Below, in pieces: positions 33,806-45,588 of a stretch of DNA of 64,000 nucleotides; the first letter of the stretch is position 1; each line of letters opens with the position of its first letter. This DNA is from Gelatoporia subvermispora B (taxonomy: Eukaryota > Basidiomycota > Agaricomycetes > Polyporales > Gelatoporiaceae): contig KB445810.1 of assembly GCA_000320605.2 (NCBI GenBank), positions 67,722 to 131,721 on the forward strand, given 5' to 3'. The position numbers and the translations under genes are program-made. The notes below the pieces were generated by a model. The model had not been told where the DNA came from. It saw only the letters and a list, made by a program, of their open reading frames with translations, and did not search any database.

Positions 33806-34918
33806 ATGGACCACCCAGCTCACGACGACCAGCAAAGTTTCGTCCCTCAGCAATATCAGATGTACTCCCAAGACGAAGAGGCCTCCTATGGCCTCGTGTA
33901 CCAGCAGCAGATGACACCGTATCAAGTCGTGCATCCAGGGCCTGCACCTCGTGGGTTCATTCTTTGAGTAATCCCCTGCAGACACGAGTATTCTGACCAC
34001 TCGACGCCACATTGCCGCTGCATGCTTACAGGCCAGATCTCAGAATCGGACCTCCAGCAAGCGATGCAATACCAGCGCTCGCTTAACATGATCCCTCAGC
34101 AGCAGTTTGCTCCCCCCGTGTACAACACATCGCCTCCTCATGGCGGTCTGCCGCTTTCCGGTTCTCCCCCTCCGCCCTCGCCCAATATGTACGACCCTCT
34201 TTCGCCTCCAGTTTCCGGATCAGATTCCTCGGCCGACGGTCTATACCACTCCCGGAACAGCAGCGCGACGGGCTCGCCCTCGTCTTCCCGTGCTAACAGC
34301 CTCGTCCATCGCCACCCCCTCCGCTACAATCCGACACCCTCTCCCACGAGCTCCTCCACCGGAGGCCGAAGCCGAGGCCGATCTCTATCTGACGACGACG
34401 ACGGAATGGGAGGCTTCCACCAGAACCCTGCTGAGATGAGGAAGGAGGCGACCCGCAAGCAACGGATTGAGGCTGAACAAAGGCGCCGCGATGAGCTGCG
34501 AGATGGCTATGCTCGTCTGAAGGATGTTCTTCCTGTGTCCAACCAAAAGAGCAGCAAGGTTTCACTGCTCGAGCGAGGTACGTCCCTGAAAGCCAATGTA
34601 GCGTTCAGCGATAACTTACCGATGCTCGGATCAATAGCTACCAACCACATCGTCAGTCTGGAAAAGACGAATCGCCAGCTGCAGCAGCGCCTCGCTGCAA
34701 TTGAGCAAGAGGTCCAACGCCTCCGTTCGCTTAATGAGAAGATCTCGCTTGCTGCCGGGAATACGCCCTCCCCTGGCAGCATGGACGTCGCTCGTCCTCT
34801 CTCTCCGCCTCCCGAAGGCTCGCAGCAAGTGCCTCAACAGCACCAGCTCTCCTCAGTCGCTGGACAAGAGCCTCCAGGCGAGGAGTCGAGCCCGTCTGCG
34901 TCGGAGAGCGGCTACTGA
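33806..34918 (+). CDS. bHLH transcription factor, paralogue A
   Basis: Three exons: 33806-33950, 34032-34577 and 34638-34918; 323 residues. The N-terminus is Gln-rich (QQSFVPQQYQMYSQDEE) and the middle Ser/Pro-rich, as in activation domains. The bHLH runs from RKQRIEAEQRRRDELRDGYA (basic region and helix 1) through LPVSNQKSSKVSLLERA (loop and start of helix 2) to TNHIVSLEKTNRQLQQRL, followed by a leucine-zipper-like heptad region. Glu and Arg at the E-box-contact positions 9 and 13 are present, while position 5 is Arg rather than the common His. Binding to CANNTG as a dimer in the nucleus is expected from family knowledge. The last intron falls inside helix 2. A close paralogue lies 10 kb away at 44604. 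Confidence 0.9.
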
Positions 34919-37900
34919 TTTGCGAGATCTGACGACACGCAATGTCCTAACGCCCTCTCACGGACTGTTCCCTTCAACCACCATCCACCATCCCATTTTT
35001 TGCTTTCTCTCTTGCTGCAATCACTTCCACATCCAATTGTTCTCATCTATCTCAAGTGTCTGTTCAATCGCTACCCGTCATGATTGATTCCCCATTTTCT
35101 CATTCTGTAACATGCTCCCAAGCGAAGACAACCTGTGGCATCATCTCGAAGACGACGACGACGATAGGCGATCGATTTCCAAGCGCTGGACTCCCGCAAC
35201 GCCCGGTGCGTTCGCTGGATGTCCTGTTGCCTCCGTACGGAAAGGTGAAAGTCTGCTGCTCGATGCTGCAGGCTGGTACGTATGCCGAAGACCAGATTCC
35301 CCCGGTCGATCCGAGAGCTGGCTCATCGATCGCCATATCTCATTGATCGACGATCGGGCGACGATGGCTCTGGCATAATCATGCTCGCTCACACCGCCGA
35401 CATGAGAGAGGAGGGAGGCTATCGCACGCTGTCGTCAGCTATCGCGCTGGGCGCGACTGTAGCAGGCTTGTCCGCCTTGGTGTCTTGCTCAATTTCGTCT
35501 GAGTTACGGTCTTGCAAGAACAGTTATCTCTTGTAGAGCACAGTGCTACGCTATCGCGGCCGCTTGTATTTCCACAACGTCTCTGTCCGAGATACATATG
35601 TACCACTATCATTGGGCAATGGAACGCAAGTACCAGAACTCGTACGACGTCGTCGGAGCTCTATTCGCGGCAGAGTTGACACTCAGCGGGCCGTTACCGT
35701 GTCAGCAATCCATTTGCAGTTAGTTGTGGATCGTCGAGAAAGACCTCAGAGAGCTGGATCAATCTCAAGTGATTTCCCTGATTCATAGGACTACCCTGGC
35801 TGCGAAAGAGGAGATCCCTTAAGCACTAGCGGAGAGCTAACTGTATAAGCAACCCCTTCGATCCGCCGGGCATATCTGAGCTCAGGGTCCTGTGAGAGTA
35901 TTGTCAGTTAAACGGGGTTGGCTGACAGCCTAAACTCAGTGTACCGAGGCCGACTGCTGGCGCGAACGACTTTCAACAGGGATGGCTCCTTCGCTGAATG
36001 ATGCGCAAGCGACATAGTGGTACAGGTGTCACCAGGATCAGATGCGCAGCAATTCATGGAACCAAGGCCCCTATATTCGCCTTGGTTCAGAACAACGGCG
36101 TAGTTCGGGGACAGAGCAGCCTAGACGACCATACCCGGTCAACGGATTTGGGGCGCCAAGGTCCCCGGAGTCATACGGTAACGTGTTCTGACCTCAGAAC
36201 ACACCAGCCATTCATGGGCTGCGAAGGAGGGCCATCGGAGTCAGAACACGCACCCGGAAGAGCAATGAGTACTCTTGTTCATCGGTCATCGCGAACCGAC
36301 AGTCGGACGGGTATACCATGGGCTACCGCAGCGTGCCAGGCAATGCACAGTACGGGGAAGAGGAAGGAGAATTCTGGTCGATAGATCAATCAATTGCACG
36401 ACAGTAGTCGGAAGTACACGGAAAGTAAGGTGGGATTTTGCTTCCGGTCCGCGTTAGTCTCCTGCATGCACCAGCAGATCGAGGCTCAATATAGTGCACA
36501 CCCCATCAGGGCCTGATTCATAGGCAGCGCGGATGAGACCGCCCGCGGGCCTGACCGTGACCTCTTGGACTTGTGAACCTCTGAGTATAGAACAGCTGCA
36601 TCACATGGCTGACAAAAGTAGCTGACAGAAGCCTACTGCAATACACGGCAGCACAACACGGAGCGCCTGACAGTCGGGCAGGGGAGTTCTGCCCAACCAT
36701 TCTGTTCAGCAGTGATTCGCTACAGAATCAATGTTGATACCAGTTGTGACTTTGCACAAGAGCGCGGAGGCCGTAAACACGGAGCGCCACAGTTACGAAA
36801 GCGTCCGAGCATCTGAGAACGTCGAAACAGGCGTTTACAGAGAGCCAAGGTACGCCGTCAAACATAGGTCGAGACTCGTAGCCATGCACAGTGTGTGACC
36901 AGATGAGCACAGCGTGTCAATCACGGGACAGGTCAGAGCGTCCCAAGAGCACGGCTCGTGCTTCTGCGACCCAAAATGGCACGGAAGCAGGCCAGCCCGC
37001 ACCAACGTGTTCGCCGGCGATCAGAATCGAAGTGCGTGCCACGCTGAAATTTCGGACATGAGCTATACAGAGACGTACCCCCCTTCGTCTGCATGAGCAA
37101 AATGCACACCTCGTAGAGAGAGAAGATTCGCGGATATCCACTGGAGGGAGTGAATCCACTGGAGCTGGATATACTTCTTTGGTGAAAGTGGATACCACTT
37201 GTGCAGATTTGCCGGCGCTCACCGTGAGTTCCCACCGAAGTCAAATGAAGCGCCCAAACATGACCCGCGAACGCCTTCAGTGCCGCAGATGACCTCTAGG
37301 ACGACGATAATGCTGAAGAAGAAACACAGGATACCAGCAGACGCAGACAAAGGCGCGGGCACGGTCCCAGCGTCAGCCCGACAGTATGGCTCCCGAACGC
37401 ACAGCCTCGTGTGCGCGGAAGTTGTCGTTGCCAGAGTCCCACTTCCCCCGAACCAAATGTGCGCAAGAGTGGCCCGAATGTGAGTGAGATATACTGGCAC
37501 ATCGATGGAAGTCCATCGCAAGACGAGTATGATTAGCGTCGTGGTAGGATCGAGGGCCGCGTGATATGGATCGGGGGGACGCAGAACAAGGTCCGAGATA
37601 GGATGTGAAGAGAGCGAGCAATGCCCTCAATTCGAGTGTGATTGGTACCCTGGAAGGACTTTGTGGCGCTCAATGTTGGGAGCCGCCTTCGACGCCTCGA
37701 CTGCGGTCCGCGAAGGGTAAAGTTTGAGTTGCGCCGCTATCAGCGAAAGCTCGGCCGCATTCCTGTGGGCGACCAGGTCGACAAACAGCCCGGGTAGAAG
37801 TGCTCCGTTGGTGCTGAGAGATTTCCTTGTAGATTCCGGTCGCTGGGCATCAGAAGCTCCACAGGAGAGGGTACTGATCACATGGGCCACTGCTAAGAAT

Positions 37901-40701
37901 GTGTAGGGCCTCATTCCGATGGTCCATGAATTAATAGACTGAATATTGCGTTGATGAGCAATCTACTCAGCTGTGTAAGGCTCTCAAATGGAGCTTCGGA
38001 GTACCGCCTAGTTTCATGGCATGCCTTTGCGCGAGCATTTCAACACAATCCGTCATTGCTCCGGAGCTTGTGCATGAGGGCCAGACTGACAAGGTGAATC
38101 CGTGTCAATAGGGGGCACATCGGACGGCGAGAGTTTAATTGAAGACGCATGTTGTTTCAGAATCCTCGCTCCGGCATCCGCATCCATTCGCCAAGATCCA
38201 AGCCACGAGAGCATTGTCAGATTCGGAACAGCTGACTTGCAAGAGTATCCAATTTGTCATTTCCGAGTGTCGGAGGTCCACTCATGTGTAGAAGTGCTGT
38301 GACGACAAGCCATCCGCGATACGGAGCGTCGCCGCAGAACAGAATAGTCCGTTCTGTATCTTCTGGAGCAAGCCTGGGAGATGCTGGTCGCTACTTCCGC
38401 TGACAGCTCGAAGGTGCGGAGCATCCGGAAGCCGGGATACTACGGGCCGCTTCAGGACGGTCAGGTCAAGGCTTTAGAACGGTAAGATGTACCCTTTTTT
38501 CGCCACTCTCGATTTCTGGTGTTTGATGTTGGCGTTGAGTAGGGACGTGAGTGGACCGTTCGAAGCAGATCCTTGGCTTGGAAGAGGTGGAAGGAAAAAC
38601 TAATGTGGACTAGCTAAGATCGCTGTCCATTTCTCTAACGCAAAGCTCTAGCTCATCAGCATTAACCACGTGTCGCATATTGGTAGAACTCAGTGTGAAT
38701 CTTATGCCCGAAATATGCTTGACGGTGTGCACTAGTCCGGGTCGGAGAAACGTCCGAATGGTGAGCATCCAAAGGACGGCCGTATGGTACCGACGGCACA
38801 ACGATTCTTGCACCCGCGATGCTTTCGAGCTTCGGTGTTGCATTTCGCCGACATTTGGAGGTTCTACAGCGTCTGCGATCAGCCCAGAAGTATGTCAGTT
38901 CGCCTGGGTGGTAGTGTGCTTCCTTGTCCACAAAGTATCTCATAGCCAGCATAACAGAGCAAAAGTCCAGATAAAGGCAAAGCCGAGAAGCCTATAGCTT
39001 CGCTTGGGACGCCGCCCTAGGTGCGCAAGGTACCAACGATGGGGAGACCGATAAGTGAAGCTTGAACATGGTGCCCTACTTTCCAAGCAAGCGATCAGCG
39101 GTGCCTGCCGCATGTCTATGTGCAGGTTATCCTTGGTAAGTGCAGTGGAGCAGGTCTCGGTGGTGCTTCATGTAGAATGTACTTGGAAATTTTGCAGACC
39201 CAAGAGGCACATTAGCGGACAGAGTACTCTAGGAAGCATGAGGCATCCACGACACTGCCCAGAAGCACTGTGGCACTGTCACAAAGCGACTAGGCATGGG
39301 TGTTTCCGCCCTGTACGTGAGAGAAACACATGTGTCGGCCGAGACGAAGTGATACACGCTTGGAAATGCTGCACGGTTTTTGGGTAATTCTCGAGCAGGT
39401 CGGAATTTGCGTCTAACTTGATTCTTGTATGCGTCAATAGTCTCCGCGAGACGATGCGTCTTCAAGTCTTTGTCATCCCAATGATCGCGTCTTGTACAAC
39501 GACCGAGGCCATTCCATGCGAACCATCAAGCCTCGTGCAGACTAGGGACATCGAAATCACGCGAAGGATCGCCTGTCCTCAATGAGCGATGCAGCGAAGC
39601 GTCGGGCCGACTTGAGATCCACATGAGATCATGGAATCACTCCAATCTCCAATAGCATATCTTCGCCCGCCCCGCAGTCACGCTATGTCTGGATGGCGAA
39701 ACCTGAGGCCATGCATGGAACGCTGTTCCTTGAAGCCCAGGTCTGCCTTGAGCACTATAGGAAAGAGCTATCAATGGGCTATCGTCATAGCATTCTTTCC
39801 TGAGCAAGCCTAAGGATCCGCACCAGGGGCAGATCGCGAGAAAGTTGACAAGTGTCGACGACCAAGACTTCGGAGAGCTAATGTCGGGGATACCGCGAGA
39901 GATCTAGAACATGCTCCAGCGGCCACGCTTATCGGCTTCAAATTCGATTTCTAGCGTCGCTGAAATCAGGGCCACCGCAAGATGTTCAGAGATCCACCAG
40001 CGATTTGTTCCCGTTCAGCGCAAGAGTGCGCCACGTCACTGGAACCAAGCAATGTACTGTTCCCGCGATCGTCTCTCGAGGACTCGCCAAGGGCCTTCGC
40101 CATCGATAAGGGCATCGTGCACACCGCATTTGCGGGGCGGATAGGCCGCATAGATGTCCAAAATACCATACTAAGTCCAAAATGGAAGAATGTCTCAGCC
40201 AGAGCGAGAAAGAGAGAACCAAAGGAGGAGCGCCACGCGAGGTTGGCTTGTCGATTGCGGAACGCAGCCACCGAACCACGACACACCAGGCGCTAAAGGC
40301 GCGACGCGACTTTGTCACACAATGTGACTGTGACTTCCCGAGATCAGCACAGCGCGCGACGTCATCACCCGTAGAGGCGTGACTAAGTGACAGGGACGGA
40401 CGTCGCACCACGCGTGACTGAGCTTCGCGTCCCACAGCGACGTCTCGACGCAGCCCACGTTCCCTTCGTCCCCCCCTCCTCGGCCAGCAGCGGTAGTGCT
40501 AGCTTTCGGCGTCGCATCTCTCTTTTTTTCTGTTGTTGTAATAAACGAAGTTGTACGACGACAACAATCACTGCGATACCTGTCCTTCCTTTTCACTAGC
40601 GCTCTCTGCAACCCGACGTTTCCTGAGGGGATATTGGACGACGACTGTTCCCACCTATTTCCTATCGTATTTGAGGACGAAATACACAATCAGCTGAAAC
40701 G
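34919..40701. other. Gene-poor region of about 5.8 kb
   Basis: Only short frames of 60-150 codons on both strands, none with convincing protein composition or known motifs. The first 300 bases should be the 3' untranslated part of the bHLH gene. No LTR, terminal inverted repeat, tRNA or simple-sequence array was seen. A near-perfect palindrome GTGTTCTGA-CC-TCAGAACAC sits at 36183-36202 and its half-site recurs at 36241. The stretch 40480-40700 is T- and C-rich, consistent with a promoter for the next gene. Confidence 0.5.
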
Positions 40702-42177
40702 ATGTGGTGCGTGAATTTGACCTCGGGCGCTCTAATCGCGTTTGCGCTGACGCCGTGGAATTGCGTAAATCCCGCAGGTGTGACAACTGCTTGCTCCTCC
40801 TGCCTCTCGTACGTCTCAAACGTACTGATCATCTTGAAAATTATTTTAACAAGATGTATATTGATAGCGTACCGGTGCTATGGCATGGGCCGTGGTCATT
40901 ACTGTGAGCTCCTGTTGATTCTGTACAATCTGGCCGGTGGCCACTCACCTGTCAAACAGCTTTACAGTATTGCCGGTGGTATATTCCTCCTTGAGTGGGG
41001 TCAATACCTCTTTTTTGTCTTCCCTGAATGGTGCGCTCACTGATTCGCCCTTTTCTGCACTCATTGACTCTCGTTTGGGGCGCATATAGGCAAATCTACG
41101 GTGGAATAGGCCTCGGGATTGGTGCAGCTGCGGTCATCAGTGTTCTCGCACTCGCAAACGTAAGTTCTACCCTGACCCGTTCTGCTCGTGCCTACCAAAC
41201 GCTCCTCGCTTCAGCGTTCGTATATCTGGACACGCGTAGCAAAGTTCCTTTGGCCGTTTATTATCATCATCGCGGCCGTACGTGCGATCATCATGATCGT
41301 CGAGCTCCAGCGCGGGTCTGTGCCCTTTGTTACACTTCTGCTTTTCCATCACCCCTAATGCCCCATGTCACTGTAGGAAATCCAACATCGCGTGGGAGTG
41401 CGAGAACGGTGGCCAGCTTTGGACAGCATCTGCGGCCGCTGGATACGGTGGATCGACGTCGTTCCCCTCGGGCTTCTGCACAGCGGGTTTCTCTAGCATA
41501 TACGCAGCCTTCATTGGCGGCCTGGTCGTTGATCTGGTCTTCCAGGTGCGGAATTCTCGCGGATTGTGATATGAGCTCAATGTTGAATCGTGCTGAATTG
41601 CTACGTTAGATGTATATGTTCTTCCTCATGTGGAGGTATCAGAAACGTTTGGAGCACTACCAGAGCATGCAAGGCCCGTTTGGTGGTGGTGCGTCCGTTT
41701 TCTATCCCGGTCTTTGTTCATTTGTCATGTTCTGCCCTCCGGCAACTCGTTCTATCCGATGGCTTCATTGTTCCGCGGTGAACGTGCTACCTCTCTCTCC
41801 CCTGTTTCACTCTTTGAAATGCACTGTACTCCATTTATGTACTGCACGTGTGCATTGCTTGAGGTTTGCCTTCCGGGATCCGAAAATCGAGAGATCTCTC
41901 TCTCGGAAGCAGTGCTATCCGCAGCGCAATGTCACACTCGCACCCACTCTGGCCCACGACATTCACTCCAGAGTCCCGTGTGCATACCCCTGTTTCGTCG
42001 TTCGCATTCATCTGATCATTTGCGATGGCACATTACGACTTTCCGCACCATGTCGTCTGATTCGCACTGCGCCATCTGATGAGCATTGCTCGAACGTTCT
42101 TGGTCCTCATCTCGTCTGACGTCGGGATTGCGCTCATTTTGCTAACGACGACATCTACAGGCTATTACAAAGCGTAA
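40702..42177 (+). CDS. Four-pass membrane protein of fungal tetraspan type
   Basis: My exon model begins with a 5-nt coding exon, ATGTG (40702-40706), then a 71-nt intron, then exon 2 at 40778. This gives MWCDNCLLLLPLRTGAMAWA, a typical start for this fungal family. Helices: about VVITLYSIAGGIFLL, GGIGLGIGAAAVISVLALAN, FIIIIAAVRAIIMIVEL and SIYAAFIGGLVVDLVFQMYM. A short Cys-containing loop (SNIAWECENGGQLWTASAAA...SGFCTAG) lies between helices 3 and 4. The C-terminus is FGGGYYKA after a long intron (41689-42160, 472 nt). Function is unknown; plasma-membrane or organelle localisation is an inference from the helices. Confidence 0.7.
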
Positions 42178-44348
42178 GCATGCGCGCGCGTGCCACTGGC
42201 GCGGGGGCATTTCATCTCGCATCTGCCTCGCGCCATTCATCTCGCCCGCTGTCCTCCACATCTCGATCAGCCTTCGTCGTATCCGTCTCCGAGCCCGAGA
42301 TACCATGCCGAACGCTCTTCCCAGCTCCGCGCTACCCGAGAACGCTTCCGCCCTCGTCTCCGTTTGGTTCTGTTCTTTGCGTTCACTGTTCTCTTGCGTT
42401 CCGCCCTGTTCTGCTACTTCTGCACCGTTTACCACGTCACGACCTACTAACGACTTTACGACTCCGTTACGACTAAATTGCTCACGACCCTACGCTACGA
42501 CGATACGCTTACGACTGACTTATTGTTTTGCTTGTTCCTTTCTTGGTCTTCTGCGCCACTTGGCGTTTGATAGCCTTACCAGGACCACGCTTCTCTGAAG
42601 TGGGTCCACCTGAAATTGATTGCGTTTTGAAGAATCACCATATCTGCCAACAAACTCAGATCGCCCTATCGGTCAGCGACAAACTTGTTGTGGGCGCGTC
42701 CTATTGTATGGACAAGCTTCGATATCTCGCGCACGTCAACCTGTGCGCGCCCATCAGGGAAGTAAGAGCAAAAACGGCCTAGACGCTGCCATCGCATGGA
42801 CGCTCTCGAAAAGAATCTGCAAGCGCAGTTGACTATCTCGGGCAAACGGCTTCACAAGCACACGAACGAGAAGAAGCGGAGAGACGCGGGAAGCGACAAG
42901 CAAGCGCGTCCCTGGTCCGTGCATGCCTTGTAGAGACGCGCAGACCCTTAGACGCACACGCTGACCATCTTTTGAGCAGGCTCGGACGCCGGAGTTCGCT
43001 GAGTGTGCACGCGAACAGGGCCGTCCGCCGCCTGCAGGCATGGCAGCAGCTATCCGGGATTTCCAGTCGGGCTGCCTTTGTAGGCGCCTGGCATACAAGG
43101 GAAGAGTAGCGCTTGCTGGAATATGTCAAGTGACGCAGCGTTACGAGAGCCAGGGATCTGATGCTCCGACCGGTGAGAACCCGGCTTGTCCTGGTTTGAC
43201 AATATGGAATTGCGGACAGTCTAGCTCAAGGAATACTCATTTTGCTGCCGTTATCTACCAGGGAACAAGCCACAACCGATAGCTGGAGGACGTGGCTCGC
43301 GAACGACACAAGAGCTCCCGCGAGAGGCATGTGTTTGTGCGTTCGCGCGCGGAGTGAAAGGGCGGCAACAAGAGGGACGAAGAACGGCGCAAAACAGGCG
43401 AAAAGTCTCCAAGAGGGGGCGCCTGGTGCATCGAGTGATCGGAGCAGCGATCGAGCCAGCTTCGGACGTCGCGGGTGGGACCAGACGAGCGCGCGCAGCT
43501 CGCAGCGGAAAACGGCGAGCCAATGCGGGTGCGGAACCCGGGGGTCAAGCGAGATGAAGTGAAGGGCGCAGCGTGACCTGCCGGAGATTAATGGGACTGG
43601 GACAACGTTGCTCGGGCTGCCTGGGTGGGAGCGAGGGGAGCCATTCCGGGCGTGGGACGCGGGGGACCTCGCACGGCCGCCCCTGGTGCGGGCGCGCGCC
43701 GCGATGGGCAGATCACCCACAAAGCTGGGGGCTGCCGCCCAAAGCGGTGAGGGTACGGGCGAGGAGGGCAGAGGGAAGGGAAGATGGACAAAGGCTGGCG
43801 CTCACTGACGAGGGTGGACATGTCCGGATCCAGGCCCGAGGAGGCGATGCGGGCGAAGATAAGGTGTGCGGGGGATCGATAGACCGAATGGGCTGGACAC
43901 GTAAAATGAAAAAGGCGAGTGCGCTGATACGACTGGGTGGGATCTCGCTTGCGTATCTGTGGGTTGGGCTTACGTTGCGGTGGATTTCCTAGGACATTTC
44001 GCGCGAATTCTAGTGCGTTTGTCGGAGCAAGGTGGAGGACGATTGGGTCAGAAAGCAGGGCAATGGGGAGGACCAATTGGAGATGGGCTGCGGGGGAGCG
44101 GCAATCGTTCGCAGGGAGAATCGCCGCGGAAGCAAAAGTGGTATGTGAAGGTTAGCCGCTTTCACCCAAGGCTTGACGCCGCTTGCAAGAGAGGAAAACA
44201 GTCACACCAGCACGGACCTCTACCACCCTGGAAGCAGCATATTGAGCGGCAAGGAACACGAGGCTAATGATGGCACTAACAGGGTACTAGAGCCTGGAAA
44301 TCCCACTCACCCATCCGGGATCTCGCAGCTCGAGTCGGCACTATAACT
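42178..44348. other. Long GC-rich intergenic region upstream of the second bHLH gene
   Basis: About 2.2 kb with no recognisable gene. It includes an ACGAC-rich tract (about 42437-42515, seven copies in about 80 bases) and a GC-rich block around 43,300-43,850. Arg/Pro/Ser-rich frames on both strands here are composition artefacts. Confidence 0.45.
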
Positions 44349-44425
44349 AGTCCCTCCCTCCGTCCTCTTCTCCCCATCCCCTCCCTCTCCGCCTCCGTCC
44401 GCCCCGGCCCCCTCCCTCCTGTGCT
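44349..44425 (+). promoter_or_regulatory. C/T-rich promoter tract of the second bHLH gene
   Basis: A pyrimidine-rich run (CCCTCCCTCCGTCCTCTTCT and on) lies about 180-255 bases before the ATG at 44604; a second (CCCCTCCCGCCCTCTCTTCC) lies just upstream of the ATG. Confidence 0.5.
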
Positions 44426-44603
44426 TTGGCACCACGCCCCCGTGCTTCCTTAAGGTGCGCACTTGACCCACAACCTCGATACGATCGTTCAATCGCTGAC
44501 TCTCGTTCTGTAGGCATCCGGCTAGACTCTTTAATCGTATCTGTACGCCATACCTCACGACCCCTCCCGCCCTCTCTTCCCCCTGCTGCATTCTTCCGTC
44601 GCA

Positions 44604-45588
44604 ATGGAGACCGCCCACCTCGAGCACGTCCTCGCCGACCACAAGTCTACCGACTTCATGGACACTTCTGGCCCGAATTACTTCGACACCCTCTCGGGTC
44701 TCGAGTACCTCCAGTACCCGCACTCCCCATTGGGCGGTGTCTCCATGGGTTGTGAGTTGCCCCTTCTGTCTGCCTCTGTGCCATGACTCACTGACGCCAT
44801 ATTCGGCAGTGCCCGGCTCCTCGCCGCATCTCAACTTCGGATCGCTCAACCTGCCCACGACCCTGAGCGAGTACACGTACGGCTCCGCGCCGACGTACCC
44901 GATGGGCGCTCCGGCCAGGCCGTTCACGCCGCCGGGCATCTACCCTGGTGCGCTCTCTGCAGGCGAGCTCTCCTCCGACTCGGGCTCGACCCGATCCCGC
45001 CGCGGCTCCGGCACCCACTCCCCCGGCCCGCTCGCCGCCAACCAGGGCGTTCCTCCCGGCTCCCTCGCCGCCGTCCCCCGCTCCCACCGCTTCAACCCCC
45101 TCGGCCCAGCGCCGCTCGCCCGCGCCGCCACCCGCGCTCAGGCCAAGAGGCGCGCCCGCGCCAACACCGGCGCGAGCGGTGGAGACGACTTCATCAGCGA
45201 CGACGAGGACGACTTCAACCCGTCGGGCCCAGCGTTGAGCAACGACATGCGGCGCGAGGAGATCCGCAAGCAGCGCATCGAGTCCGAGCAGCGCCGCCGC
45301 GATGAGCTCCGGGACGGCTACCGCCGCCTCAAGGACGCCCTCCCTGTGTCCAACCAGAAGAGCTCCAAGGTCTCCCTCCTCGACCGCGCGACCACCCACA
45401 TCCGCTACCTCGAGATGACCCAGCAGCAGCTCCAGACTCGGCTCCAGGCAGCCGAGCAGGAGACCCAGAGGCTCAGGCACGTCAACGAGGCGCTCATGCT
45501 CGGCACCGCTGAGCAGCGCCATGCTGCAGCCGCATCGGCCGTCGCCGCTGCCCAGCAGCAACAGTTGACGCAACCGTCGACGTTCTGA
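44604..45588 (+). CDS. bHLH transcription factor, paralogue B
   Basis: Two exons: 44604-44751 and 44810-45588; 308 residues. The bHLH reads RKQRIESEQRRRDELRDGYR, LPVSNQKSSKVSLLDRA and TTHIRYLEMTQQQLQTRL, then a heptad region QAAEQETQRLRHVNEAL. It matches paralogue A (33806-34918) almost residue for residue in the DNA-binding domain, while the flanking regions differ. Here the helix 2 intron of paralogue A is absent. The centre has an acidic patch (DDFISDDEDDFNPSG) next to an Arg/Ala-rich segment (AATRAQAKRRARA). Heterodimerisation with paralogue A is plausible but inferred. Confidence 0.9.

Noticed and set aside
40200..40700. Possible coding start for a longer membrane-protein N-terminus
   Set aside because: Frames upstream of 40702 do not join to the first membrane helix by any plausible splice.
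43226..43720. 164-codon minus-strand frame and its plus-strand counterparts
   Set aside because: Both strands and several frames are open at once; no recognisable motif.
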